NCBI GenBank assembly: GCA_017428625.1
Contig: JAFRQM010000056.1
Location: 1 to 64,000, forward strand
Length of the DNA stretch: 64,000 bases
DNA from: Clostridia bacterium
GTDB lineage: Bacteria; Bacillota; Clostridia; Oscillospirales; Acutalibacteraceae
Direction: 5' to 3'
Below are positions 32,574 through 41,492 of the stretch, one piece after another (the stretch's first letter is position 1; every line of letters starts with the position of its first letter). The position numbers were made by a program, and so were the translations under genes. The notes under the pieces are model-generated. The model was not told the origin of the DNA. It did not search any database and saw only the letters and a program-made list of their open reading frames with translations.

Positions 32574-33980
32574 CTATCCGATTAAATAGAAAAACGCCTG
32601 AGCGGGAACTCTGTAGAGTTGAGTTTCTTTTCTGTCAGATAACCCGAAGTCATCCATATCTTTTGTCACTACATAACCGGGTATTTCTTTCATTCCGTTA
32701 TTAACTATGGCGTCATCATCGTGAATGACGGAATTGTTTCTCATTTTTGCTTCAACATACTGAATTGATTTGCCGTTGTAAGTGATAACAATATCAATTT
32801 CTTTATTTGCGGGATTTTTAGCATAACCGACCTTGTACAGTGAGCTTTTTGCGTCATAGTAATCTTTAATATGTTTAAGTGCTGTTGCTTCTATGGCATG
32901 GCCCAGCTCGGTCTCATCTGCAAAAATATCAGATGTAAGAACTACGGCATTCCTTATGCAATAATCAGAAACATATATTTTATTCTGAGCCTTTAACGGT
33001 TTTTTGCCGCCTAAATCAGCAGGCCGGCTGACATTTATCAGATTAGCCTCCTCAAGGTATTTAATATATGTTTCAATTGAATCTCTTGAAATGCCCTCCA
33101 GGTCTTTGCTCACACTTTGAATATTTATTATCTCCGACGAATGAATACAAAGATAAACGAACAGCCTGCGCAAATCTTCGGGATTTCTGATTTTGTGAGC
33201 TTCCTGAATATCCTGAGTGGCTTTATCTATAACATCTTTGCCTAAAATATTCAAAGCATATTCGAGGTCGGCTGTACCGATCAATTCAGGGAATCCGCCG
33301 ATTTGCATATAATTCATAAACAAAAGATTCAGATCGGAAAGTTTTGAAAAAATCCTGTTCTGTTCAGGTTTGCTTAATTTATGCAATTCAAACGGATTAT
33401 CAATTTCAATGTCTTTTTTAACGCCTTTCAACTCGCAATACTCACGGAAAGACAGAGTTGAAACTTTTATCAATATCCATCTTCCTTCTCCGCTTTCATC
33501 CAGATTCTTTTCAATCTTACTGCTTGCCGAACCGGTACAGACAGCACGAAGAGAAGGATATATATCATACAGTGATTTGATTTTCGGAGCCCAACCGGAA
33601 TCCTTTTGTATTTCATCAATAAACAGATAGAATTCCTCAGAATCGGAAATATTATTGCGGTAGTATCTGATTATTTCATCAATTCCCGCCTCACGCACAG
33701 CGCTTCTGTCCAATGAAAAATATAATATTTTTTCCGGCGAAACTCCGCTTTGAAGCAAATCATTTATTATCTGATAAACTATAGTGGTTTTGCCGACTCT
33801 TCTTAATCCGCTGAGAACCACAACCCTTCTGATTTCATGGTTGAAAGATTTCGATGTGCTGTAATATTGATTTCTTTTATACTCTTTAAGCAATCCCTCT
33901 TTGACTTTACCTGTAGTCCACCAGGTATTGTAAAGCCTGAGTTCAGCATTAAGTATCTGATCGCTGACGGTGTTTGCCAT
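32574..33980 (-). CDS. AAA_14 - DUF4143 ATP-binding protein
   Basis: About 468 residues. The N-terminal ATPase has Walker A GLRRVGKTTIVYQII and Walker B FYLFIDEIQ, then the sensor-like AVCTGSAS; DUF4143 follows with a C-terminal nuclease-like motif (NKEIDIVITYNGKSIQYVEA, K). Such proteins are common and variable in gut Firmicutes and Bacteroidetes; their role is unknown, possibly toxin- or conflict-related. ATG 33980 is chosen over GTG 33989 because AAGGATG lies in the right place. The operator-like palindromes upstream suggest regulation. A single-gene unit, transcribed leftward. Confidence 0.88.
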   Translation of the reverse strand: MANTVSDQILNAELRLYNTWWTTGKVKEGLLKEYKRNQYYSTSKSFNHEIRRVVVLSGLRRVGKTTIVYQIINDLLQSGVSPEKILYFSLDRSAVREAGIDEIIRYYRNNISDSEEFYLFIDEIQKDSGWAPKIKSLYDIYPSLRAVCTGSASSKIEKNLDESGEGRWILIKVSTLSFREYCELKGVKKDIEIDNPFELHKLSKPEQNRIFSKLSDLNLLFMNYMQIGGFPELIGTADLEYALNILGKDVIDKATQDIQEAHKIRNPEDLRRLFVYLCIHSSEIINIQSVSKDLEGISRDSIETYIKYLEEANLINVSRPADLGGKKPLKAQNKIYVSDYCIRNAVVLTSDIFADETELGHAIEATALKHIKDYYDAKSSLYKVGYAKNPANKEIDIVITYNGKSIQYVEAKMRNNSVIHDDDAIVNNGMKEIPGYVVTKDMDDFGLSDRKETQLYRVPAQAFFYLIG

Positions 33981-34003
33981 ATAAATCACATCCTTTCGAA
34001 AGC

Positions 34004-34056
34004 ATTTTAACTGATTGACAATGATTTGTCAAGGCAATTAAGGTTATAACCTTAAT
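34004..34056 (-). promoter_or_regulatory. Promoter with two palindromic operators
   Basis: On the minus strand TTGACA (34,032-34,027) and TAAAAT (34,009-34,004) are 17 bases apart. The -35 lies within TTGACAA-ATCA-TTGTCAA, and the perfect 20-bp palindrome ATTAAGGTTATAACCTTAAT (34,037-34,056) sits just upstream. The pair looks like regulator sites for the ATPase gene. Confidence 0.65.
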
Positions 34057-34198
34057 CTTTTATAGATTTATTTGGAATATGGTCTGAATCATTCGGCGGT
34101 TTTGTTTTATTATAAAACGAATGAATCAAGTGTCAATCGGTGCATTCAGCAGCGGCTCTGATAACAAGAACCGCTGCCTTCTTGTGCTATTTGATTAA

Positions 34199-34735
34199 TC
34201 AGCCGATTTGAGGCATCTGCAGAATAACTCCCGTTTCGGGGTCAAGGTAGTTTTTTACCTCATTTTCCGAAATGTTCAGCAGATTGGCTATCTTCTTATT
34301 TGTGAAGCCGTCCTCGCTGAGTTCGGTAACAGCCTCTGAGGTCTTTTCTTTCCTGCCCCGGGTATATCCTTCTCTGTAGCCGATTTTTCTGCTCTCGTTA
34401 AGCTTTCTGTTCAGAATCTCCTTCTCTTCGTCATTGGGTTCGGGCGGAGGAGGATTGATTCCGGCTTCCCACATATGGTTCAGCTTTGTCATCACCCTTG
34501 CCATATCGTTTGGCGACGCATAGCCGACCTTCTTGAAAACCGACCTCACATGCCTTAACCAGGTCGCCTTTGTCACATAAAACTTCCGTGACAAAACCTT
34601 GTAGTCAATGCCGGCGCGCTTGAGATATTTGCGCACCATTTTGGGAGTCAGACCGAGGATATCAGTCAGGTCGCTGATTGAAAGAGGATCCTTGCGGTCT
34701 TTGAGAATTTCCTTCCAGTTTGAATCGTTAAACAT
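34199..34735 (-). CDS. Helix-turn-helix DNA-binding protein (178 residues)
   Basis: Two HTH-like segments: the N-terminal LSISDLTDILGLTPKMVRKY with YKVLSRKFYVTKATWLRHVR, and the C-terminal FTNKKIANLLNISENEVKNY. They are joined by a charged linker (NRKLNESRKIGYREGYTRGR). The C-terminal part resembles the tails of Rpn/PD-(D/E)XK transposase-like proteins. AGGAGCGAACCT precedes ATG 34735. It is the last gene before the island's right end, where regulators or recombination accessory proteins are often found. The ~250 bases downstream contain a GCAGCGG/CCGCTGC hairpin (34,149-34,177). Confidence 0.7.
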   Translation of the reverse strand: MFNDSNWKEILKDRKDPLSISDLTDILGLTPKMVRKYLKRAGIDYKVLSRKFYVTKATWLRHVRSVFKKVGYASPNDMARVMTKLNHMWEAGINPPPPEPNDEEKEILNRKLNESRKIGYREGYTRGRKEKTSEAVTELSEDGFTNKKIANLLNISENEVKNYLDPETGVILQMPQIG

Positions 34736-34833
34736 AGGTTCGCTCCTATAAATTTATTCGAACCTTGAACCCTGTTTAAGCCGCTTGGTCATTGACCAAA
34801 TTTTCCTGCAATTATTTGCATTATAGCAGAAAA

Positions 34834-34898
34834 TTATCTAACAATCATCAAAAAACGCGATTTTTCAGCAATCAAGTGCAAAAATCAGATTTCTAACC
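34834..34898. repeat. Arm-site-like motifs near the right end of the island
   Basis: TTATCTAACAA (34,834-34,844) and ATTTCTAACC (34,889-34,898) match the 11-bp repeat consensus (TTTTCTAACAG) found at the integrase end. They lie about 90-150 bases inside the att remnant, the position expected for recombinase arm sites. Only two partial matches, so this is tentative. Confidence 0.35.
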
Positions 34899-34983
34899 AA
34901 AACGCCGATTTCCCTTGAGAACAAAAGGATTAAGATGTCCTCATTTGTCTTTCGTTTTCTTTTAGTGTCCAAAAAATCGGACT

Positions 34984-35029
34984 CTTTGGGACCACGAGGC
35001 CCAGAGTTCGAATCTCTGCACTCCGACCA
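34984..35029 (+). other. attR-like remnant: 3' half of tRNA-Pro(UGG)
   Basis: The 46 bases read as the anticodon loop TTTGGGA (anticodon TGG), the 3' anticodon strand CCACG, a five-base variable loop, the T-arm CAGAG-TTCGAAT-CTCTG, the acceptor strand CACTCCG, A and encoded CCA. The bases before the loop (GACTC) cannot pair with CCACG, and no 5' half or D-arm exists, so this is not a working tRNA. Tyrosine recombinases often cut in the anticodon loop and leave just such a displaced 3' half. The element must lie to the left, with the rebuilt intact tRNA beyond position 1. Confidence 0.85.
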
Positions 35030-35123
35030 TAATCCTACTCTAATTTTGATAGAATTAGGGTAGGGTTCTTTTATCCCTTATATATCAAGGGTTTCAGGAC
35101 TTTTTTACATGTGAACGATAACT

Positions 35124-35164
35124 AAAAACGCCTCTCCGGAGCACTTCCGAAGGGGCGTTTTTTG
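35124..35164. terminator. Terminator beyond the tRNA remnant
   Basis: AAAAACGCC (35,124-35,132) pairs with GGGCGTTTTT (35,153 on), with A- and T-tracts on both sides, so it can work in both directions. It probably ends transcription of the broken HNH gene (leftward) and of the former tRNA unit (rightward). Confidence 0.7.
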
Positions 35165-35200
35165 CGTTTTCAGGCATTTTTGCGGTTTTGCTCAAAACAA

Positions 35201-35253
35201 ATCGTTCAATTTGAGGGGTATCGTTCATTTTGAGTAGGAATCGTTCAATTTGT
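35201..35253. repeat. Three ATCGTTCAATTTG repeats at 19-20-bp spacing
   Basis: Copies start at 35,201, 35,220 and 35,240 (ATCGTTCAATTTGA, ATCGTTCATTTTGA, ATCGTTCAATTTGT). A partial inverted copy (GTGAACGATA) is near 35,111. Regular spacing by about two helical turns is typical of protein-binding iterons. They lie just downstream of the broken HNH gene. Confidence 0.5.
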
Positions 35254-35263
35254 GATTTCAGGG

Positions 35264-36874
35264 TTATTTTTTAATCATATCAACGACATTAATCGGCGAA
35301 GCAAGAACCTCTGTTCCCTCAGATGTCTTTCCTGTTTCAAATATTGTTTCCCAGAAAGCATAGCTCTGTTTTCCGCCGAAAACGGTCGAAGCTAAGGGCC
35401 GATTTTTCCACACCGGTAAATCTCTGAGATTAATAATGAAAGTGCGTAGATTATCCCACAACTGGTCTGGCAATTTCTGCTGGAACAAATTCTCTTCATT
35501 ATATTTTGTTCCAATCATAGCATAATAATTCTTTATCAACAAACGCAGATATTGAATCCAGTTATACATAATTTCTTCTTTGAAAATTCTGAAAGCAACC
35601 AGATGGTCATCAGGAATATCATCGCCGTTGCCATCAGCGATTTTATTCTCAATACGATATGTGCCGATTTCAGTATCATATCTTCCTATAAGAAGTTCTT
35701 CAGTCAAAATATTGCAGAGTCTAATTAACTGTTCTTTTTCAAGAATACGAGGATTGAGTCCCTCATCAATTTTGTAGTTTATGGGGGTAGAGAGAATAGT
35801 TTTTGAATTAACAAAAGCCGAAAGTAGTGTCTTCTCAAAAGTGCTATATGAAAGCGGCAGGGAGTTTCCTCGACCCTCAAAATTAATGTATGATTGCAGC
35901 TTATTCTCCGGGCTTCTTGTAATAGCATTCTTTTGACTGTTAATGATATAAACCTTAATATTACCTTTTTCGCCTTTGAAGTAATCAACCATTTGCTGTT
36001 CGGAGAAAGAGAAATTGTCCTCATCAAGGAAATGGTCAATCTGATATCTTCTGAGTCTTTCGCTGTATAATGTATCGTGTAATTGCCTTACAATAGCCTT
36101 GTCAAAAGCTATCTGCTTCAGTTTGCTGCCGGCGATGGTGTTTGCTTCTATAAGCCTATCAACATCTGGTTATATAAAGAGTCGAACAACGATATTCTTT
36201 GTTCCAAGCATTATTTGAGCAACTGCTTTATGCTGACCATCGAATATTTTTATCTTCCCATCATCAATTCTCGCTAAACTTAAATGCAGCTGAGGATTCG
36301 GCTTGTAGAATTCTTTAATTAAGAGGCTAATGCTACTGTTTATTCCGCGAGGATTAATAACATCATCGTGATAAAGATATGCTAAAGGAACTTCAATAAA
36401 CGCAGTTTTTTCACCTGAAAGATTATCCGTAAAAACTTCGGTTCTGCGAATTGTTGTGTCACCGTCTTCATCAAAAGAATAGATTATTTGATTGTTTTCA
36501 AGTTTGTATTTGAAAAGGTACTTAGAACCGCCGTTTTCAATAAGCACATGCTTCAAGGACGGAGTTTCATGCTTTTCTTCAACAGACTTAATTATTCTAT
36601 TAAGTTGATATAACCGCTTTGCGACTTCCAGGTCAGCATCCTGTTTGGACTTATTACAATGCTCATGTGTGATGGCAAAATTAATTACATCATCTTTTCC
36701 GCCATTTGCTAAAGGCTTGATGTGATCAATGTTTGTTTGCTGTATTTCAGGATCTATTTCTTCGTTGCAAATAAAACAACGGTGCTGCTGAATACTCCAA
36801 AGTTTATTACTAAGTGCTTTCTTTTCCTCGCCGGTAAGGCCGTCAAGATATTTTGAATTTCCCACTATCTTCAC
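35264..36874 (-). pseudogene. HNH nuclease - DGQHR (ParB/DndB-like) gene broken by one stop codon
   Basis: Two open frames, 36,170-36,874 and 35,264-35,992, lie in the same frame and are joined by an uninterrupted reading except for a single TAA at 36,170-36,172 (..RLFI-stop-PDVDRLIEANT..). Together they form one gene of about 536 codons. The N-terminal part has a CxxC HNH domain (CFICNEEID, IDHIKPLANGGK, HEHCNKS), then a DGQHKA motif as in DGQHR/ParB-like proteins. The C-terminal part (HDTLYSERLRRYQIDHFLDE) is not recognised. Such proteins occur in DNA-modification and restriction contexts. Recent nonsense inactivation or a sequencing error are the main explanations. Confidence 0.8.
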
Positions 36875-37503
36875 CTTTCAATTACAATTTTAAGAATAAT
36901 CGTATTATAAAAAATATTATATCATCATAAAAATACAAATACAACCGAATTTTTAATTCAAATTATTGCCTTTCTAAAAACTTAAAATAACAACGCCTCT
37001 TCAGATAAACCTGGAGAGGCATTTTGCGTTATGAGGTAATGCGTTTCACTTAGACATTTTGCTGCTTTCTATTAAAATTATGGTTTATTGCCATAAATAC
37101 TGCATTCAATTGCTATTCTTTCGGATAAAGTTAATCGGCTCATTATTCCTGCTTTCCGCAGACAGTAACCGTATTTATTCTATCATAAATCTATTGAAAA
37201 CGATTAAAGCATCAGATATATACCTTGTCTTTTTGTCAAAGTGAAACCGGGGTATTTTCAATTTTTTGCCCTGAAAATCCGAACTTCACTTTGACATTTT
37301 ACGCCGCCTGTATATAACAGTATATATTATTTACAGTCCAATAATACGGACTTGTTTCTAGGTTTTGCAAAAACAAATGCAACTTTGACAGAATTATACA
37401 ACTTATTTTTACTGTTGCGGTCGCTTTATGTGCGACATTTTTATCAGAAAATGTCGGCAGCGGCTCCCGCGGTGAGAGCCGCTGATTTTGCAATGTATAT
37501 CAA
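36875..37503. other. Intergenic stretch with hairpins
   Basis: No gene seen in about 630 bases. A terminator-like stem GCCTCTTC/GGAGAGGC lies at 36,995-37,020 followed by ATTTTGCG. A long imperfect inverted repeat lies at 37,235-37,295: GTCAAAGTGAA pairs with TTCACTTTGAC, and inside it ATTTTCA pairs with TGAAAAT. CAGCGGCTC/GAGCCGCTG at 37,458-37,484 is a likely terminator for sbcC on the minus strand. Confidence 0.6.
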
Positions 37504-40182
37504 TTATTCATAAAAGACTTCGCAGGTGCTGCCGCTTTCGCTCTTGGCGGTTTCTATTCTCGCGGGGATGTTTTCGGCGAGTTCGTCAACATGCGAAATA
37601 ACGCCTACCATACCGTTTCTCTCTCTGACAGCCTGAAGAACAAACACCGCGTCGCCCAGGCACTCTTTGTCAAGGGTTCCGAAGCCTTCGTCAATGAATA
37701 TCGCTTCAAGGTTTATGCCGCCGCCCCTTGCGCGGACAACATCTGAGAGACCTATGGCGAGGCTGAGAGAAACAAGGAATTTTTCGCCGCCCGAAATGTC
37801 GGAGGAGTTACGGCATTTGCCGCACTGAAGGTCCTCAATCTCAAAGGCGAGGCCGGCGATGCGCTCTCTGCCGGTTTTTTCGGCGCTTCGCTTTATTCTG
37901 TATCTGCCGCCGTAAATGCTGCCGAGCATTTCGTTTGCGCGGGCGGTGACAAGGTCAAGCATAACGCCGAGAACATAGCGCTTTATGCCAATGCCGTCTT
38001 TGCCGTAAACAAGGTTGTAAAACTGCTTCTGCCTGCCGTTTTTTTCGATGTCTGCCGCGTAGAGTTCTTCTCTTTTTGTGAGTTCTTTATAAGTTTTTTT
38101 CATATCTTCAACGGCTTTGCAGAGAAGAGTGCTGTTTTTGCGCAGAATGTCGAGTTCTTTCTTTTTTGCTTCAAGTTTTTCGTTATGCTTTTCAATATCC
38201 GGGCGCTCTCTGCCTGTGAGGAGTTCCTCCTGCTCTTTTACGGCGCTTTGCGCCGCGGCGAAGTTCGCGTCAAGAGTTGTGAGCGCCTGCCTGCGCCGCC
38301 TGATTTCTTCAGGGGCAATCAGAGAGGAGACAAAGTTTTCTTCCGACTCAAAGGGCGATGCTTCAAGAGCGCCGAGCCACTCTGCCGAGCAGCCTGCCGA
38401 CAACTGCGACGCTTTGGCATATTCATCGGACGCGGCTTTTTCAAGACCCTGATTTTTTTCGTGCTGCGCTACAGCGGCGGTATAAGCTTTTTCGAGAGTT
38501 TCGGCAAGAATGCCGTAATCTTCGGTTTCTTTGCGGAGTTTCGCGATTCTGATATTAAGCTGCTCAAGGTTGGGGATATCATCAAAAGTGCCTTTGAGAA
38601 CGCTTTTGTATTCGGCTGACGCCGCAGCAGCTGAAGACCCTGCTTCTGACTTTTTATCTTTGATTATGTCGGCTTTTTCTTTGAGTTCGCCGACTTCCTC
38701 CTGGGCGGATTTATATTTTTCATTGGCGGTGTTTCTTGCTGTTTCGGCTGAGTCAACATCCGTTTTTGTAACAACCTCGCCCGCGCTTTTTGCGGGGGCA
38801 GGGTGGGTTGTGCTGCCGCAGACGGGGCAGGGCTGACCCTCAACAAGTTTTTCTGCGAGCGCGCTGCCGATATTCTCATCATAAGCCTTTCTCAGGCGGC
38901 GAAGTTCATCATCCGCCTTTTCAAAGGCGGCTTTCAGGGAATTGCATTTTTCCGTTTTGACGGTGTGCGCTTTTTCGGCGGCTTCATATTCGGCGCTGAG
39001 GTCTCTGAAAACCTTTTCCGCCTTTTCGAGAGCGGATTTTTTGCGTTCGGTTACCTTATAAGTTTCAACGGCGTTGAGGTAAGTAGTGAGAAGAACCGAT
39101 TTTTTATTGTTTTCGGTCTTTCTGCCGGCGTGTTCCTCTTTTTTGTTCGCGGCGGCGGCAAGGCTGACTTCCGATGAAGCAGACGCTTTTTTTGCGTTTT
39201 CGAGTTTCCGCTTTGCTTCGGTTGCCTTATTTTTGCTGTCGTTATATTTGTCGAAAAGGGGCTTGATTTTTTCCGCCTGCTCGGCGAGATTGAGCGAGAG
39301 AGTTTCTTTTTCCGCATTCGCTTTTTCTGCGGACAGCAGCAAGAACTTTTTCTTTCTGCCGTCGAGTTCGCGGAATTTTTCATCATCGCGGCTGAGTTCG
39401 GTTTTTTCTTCTTCGAGTTTTTCAACCTCTTTTGCAAGAGTTTTTTCTTCCGCTTTGGTTTTTTTGAATTCTTCTTCCGCCTGCCCGGATTTTTCAAGCA
39501 GCCCTGAAACTGAAACGCAGTCATAAGCGCCGAGTTTTTCATCAATGGAGCGCCTTTCGTTTTCAAGTTTTCTGCCGTCTTCCGTCACCTTGCGGTTTAT
39601 CCAGCCGACTGTTCTGTCCCACTTGTCAACATCGAAAATGCCTGAGAGAATACCCTCTTTGCTCTTGCTGTCGGAGGTGAGAAGTTCCTCAAATTTGCCC
39701 TGTGGAAGAATCACAACCTGCCTGAACTGATCCGCGGTGAGACCTATTATCTGTTCGGCGAAGGCGTTGACTTTCTCCATGGTGAGGTTTGAATCAAGGG
39801 GAACAAAGCCGGTGCCGTTATATTCACCGCAGAAATGTTCATAGTTGAAATTGACGCCGCCCCTGTTAAGACGGAGTTCGCGGTAAAACCTGTAACAGCG
39901 GTTGTTGTTGTCAAATATGTATTCAACAAAGGTGGGCTCACTGTCTTTTGCCTGCTGGCAGCGCATTTTTTCAAAGCCCGCTTTTCCTCCGCCCGCATAA
40001 CGCACGCCGTTGCTGGAACTGCAGTAAAGCGCACAACATATTGCGTCAAGCAGAGAGGTTTTGCCGCTGCCTGTGTTGCCGTAAATAAGGAACAATCCGC
40101 TTTTTTCGAGTTTTGAAAAATCTATAAACTGTTCGCTTGTAAAAGGTCCGAAATTTTTAAGTCTGAGTGATACGGGCTTCAA
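37504..40182 (-). CDS. sbcC: Exonuclease subunit SbcC (Rad50-like ATPase)
   Basis: 892 residues, a usual size for Firmicutes SbcC. Walker A YGNTGSGKTSLLDAIC (about 35-50), the zinc hook CPVCG midway between two long coiled coils (EEEFKKTKAEEKTLAKEVEK and others), and the ABC signature SGGEKFLVSLSLAIGLSDV near the C-terminus with Walker B LEAIFIDEGFGTLD. With SbcD it forms the Mre11-Rad50-type nuclease that opens hairpins and protein-blocked ends. Its start overlaps the sbcD stop (ATGA at 40,179-40,182), so the pair is coupled. Confidence 0.97.
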   Translation of the reverse strand: MKPVSLRLKNFGPFTSEQFIDFSKLEKSGLFLIYGNTGSGKTSLLDAICCALYCSSSNGVRYAGGGKAGFEKMRCQQAKDSEPTFVEYIFDNNNRCYRFYRELRLNRGGVNFNYEHFCGEYNGTGFVPLDSNLTMEKVNAFAEQIIGLTADQFRQVVILPQGKFEELLTSDSKSKEGILSGIFDVDKWDRTVGWINRKVTEDGRKLENERRSIDEKLGAYDCVSVSGLLEKSGQAEEEFKKTKAEEKTLAKEVEKLEEEKTELSRDDEKFRELDGRKKKFLLLSAEKANAEKETLSLNLAEQAEKIKPLFDKYNDSKNKATEAKRKLENAKKASASSEVSLAAAANKKEEHAGRKTENNKKSVLLTTYLNAVETYKVTERKKSALEKAEKVFRDLSAEYEAAEKAHTVKTEKCNSLKAAFEKADDELRRLRKAYDENIGSALAEKLVEGQPCPVCGSTTHPAPAKSAGEVVTKTDVDSAETARNTANEKYKSAQEEVGELKEKADIIKDKKSEAGSSAAAASAEYKSVLKGTFDDIPNLEQLNIRIAKLRKETEDYGILAETLEKAYTAAVAQHEKNQGLEKAASDEYAKASQLSAGCSAEWLGALEASPFESEENFVSSLIAPEEIRRRRQALTTLDANFAAAQSAVKEQEELLTGRERPDIEKHNEKLEAKKKELDILRKNSTLLCKAVEDMKKTYKELTKREELYAADIEKNGRQKQFYNLVYGKDGIGIKRYVLGVMLDLVTARANEMLGSIYGGRYRIKRSAEKTGRERIAGLAFEIEDLQCGKCRNSSDISGGEKFLVSLSLAIGLSDVVRARGGGINLEAIFIDEGFGTLDKECLGDAVFVLQAVRERNGMVGVISHVDELAENIPARIETAKSESGSTCEVFYE

Positions 40183-41309
40183 TTCTCTTCAACCTCCCTG
40201 TCTGACGCTTCAACTGCCTCTCTGAAAAGTTCAAGCTGCTCTTCATCGGGCTCCATACCGGCGATATCTTTCATAAAACTTTTCAGAATTGCCGTGTCGT
40301 CAAGTTTTTCAATATCAAGCGCGCTGACGGTTGTGCCCGCCCCCGAAATGGTGTATTCTCTGCCTTTGAGTTCAAGCATAAATGGGAATCTTTCTTTCAT
40401 TTCGTTATAGAGAGACGCGGCGTTGGTTCTGTCGGTAACGACTATGCTGAGATAGCAGTTTTCAAGATTTTTCATTGAGATTATCTCTTCGTAAGTTCCC
40501 TTTACGGTGCGGCGACCGTGAAGTTCGCCCACCTGAACGAATTTTTGCGACATATCTTCGGTGTCGATTATAACAACGCCTTTTTCCTGATTCTCCTCTT
40601 TGCCGAAGGAATATTTGACGGGGCTTCCGGAATATCTGATTTTATCCGAGACGGACTGGGGCTTGTGAATATGGCCGAGCGCTACATAGTCAAAGCCGTC
40701 GAAAACATCTTTTGACACGGCGGACGCGGTGCCTATCTGGGCGGAGTGATCGGAATCGGAAAGTTCAACATTCTGAACAAGCGAATGAGAGACGAGAATG
40801 TTCTTCTTCGTTTTATCCATACCGGCGCGGATGATATCGCACACGGCTTTCATCGCGGTTGCCGCCGATGTGATTTCATCCTTTTTTTCGGGGAAAATCG
40901 CCGCCGCTTCATCCTTGCTGAAATAAGGCAGGGAATAAATTGCGGTGTTGCCGAACACGACGGGGGACAAGTCGGCGCTGAGCCTGCCGGAAAGATAAAG
41001 CCCCGCGCCTTTGAGCAGGTCGCGGCATGACGCGAGCCTCGGACCGCTGTCGTGGTTGCCCGCGATTATTATCATCGGAACGCCCGCCCTGAGACATATT
41101 TCCGTTACAACCTCATTGTAAAGGTTTATTGCCTCGGCGTTTGAAATGCCGCTGTCATAGACATCGCCCGCGACAAGAACGGCGTCGATTTTTTCTTCGC
41201 GGATTATTGAATAAAGCCTGTCGAAGAAAAAGCGCTGATCCTGAATATAGGTTTGATTGTTTGACAGCGCCCTGCCGAGGTGCCAGTCAGATGTGTGAAG
41301 CAATTTCAA
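40179..41309 (-). CDS. sbcD: Exonuclease subunit SbcD (Mre11-like)
   Basis: 376 residues from TTG 41309. The TTG start is chosen because GGGGAG lies seven bases upstream and it begins KLLHTSDWHLGR, the standard SbcD start; the upstream open frame to 41,441 has no family similarity. Metal-binding motifs of the calcineurin-like phosphoesterase fold are all present: DWH, VAGDVYDSG, IAGNHDSG, VSHS and GHIHKPQ. It is the nuclease subunit working with SbcC. First gene of the two-gene operon. Confidence 0.96.
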   Translation of the reverse strand: MKLLHTSDWHLGRALSNNQTYIQDQRFFFDRLYSIIREEKIDAVLVAGDVYDSGISNAEAINLYNEVVTEICLRAGVPMIIIAGNHDSGPRLASCRDLLKGAGLYLSGRLSADLSPVVFGNTAIYSLPYFSKDEAAAIFPEKKDEITSAATAMKAVCDIIRAGMDKTKKNILVSHSLVQNVELSDSDHSAQIGTASAVSKDVFDGFDYVALGHIHKPQSVSDKIRYSGSPVKYSFGKEENQEKGVVIIDTEDMSQKFVQVGELHGRRTVKGTYEEIISMKNLENCYLSIVVTDRTNAASLYNEMKERFPFMLELKGREYTISGAGTTVSALDIEKLDDTAILKSFMKDIAGMEPDEEQLELFREAVEASDREVEEN

Positions 41310-41439
41310 AATAATCTCCCCTTTGTTTTGTTTTTCATCCGATAATGAGTTTACACCGGATTGAAACCGCTGACAAGCGGTTTCGCCGTCTGTTTGCATA
41401 ATAGCACAAACTGTGTCCGTAAAACAGGACTTCAACGGC

Positions 41440-41476
41440 AAAAATAAAATAACGGCGGAAAAATCTTTCCGCCGTT
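41440..41476 (-). terminator. Terminator of the phosphoesterase gene
   Basis: AACGGCGGAAA (41,451-41,461) pairs with TTTCCGCCGTT (41,466-41,476). On the minus strand it is followed by ATTTTATTTTTG. It lies just past the stop at 41,493. Confidence 0.8.
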
Positions 41477-41492
41477 GTAAAAATTATCTGAT

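Noticed and set aside
32574..33989. The AAA_14/DUF4143 gene as part of the TIR/RyR system.
   Set aside because: It lies outside the direct repeats, beyond decayed sequence, has its own regulated promoter, and belongs to a family that is scattered widely without such partners.
34961..35040. A complete tRNA gene at the TTCGAATC sequence.
   Set aside because: Only the anticodon loop and 3' half exist; the sequence to the left cannot form the anticodon stem, D-arm or acceptor 5' strand.
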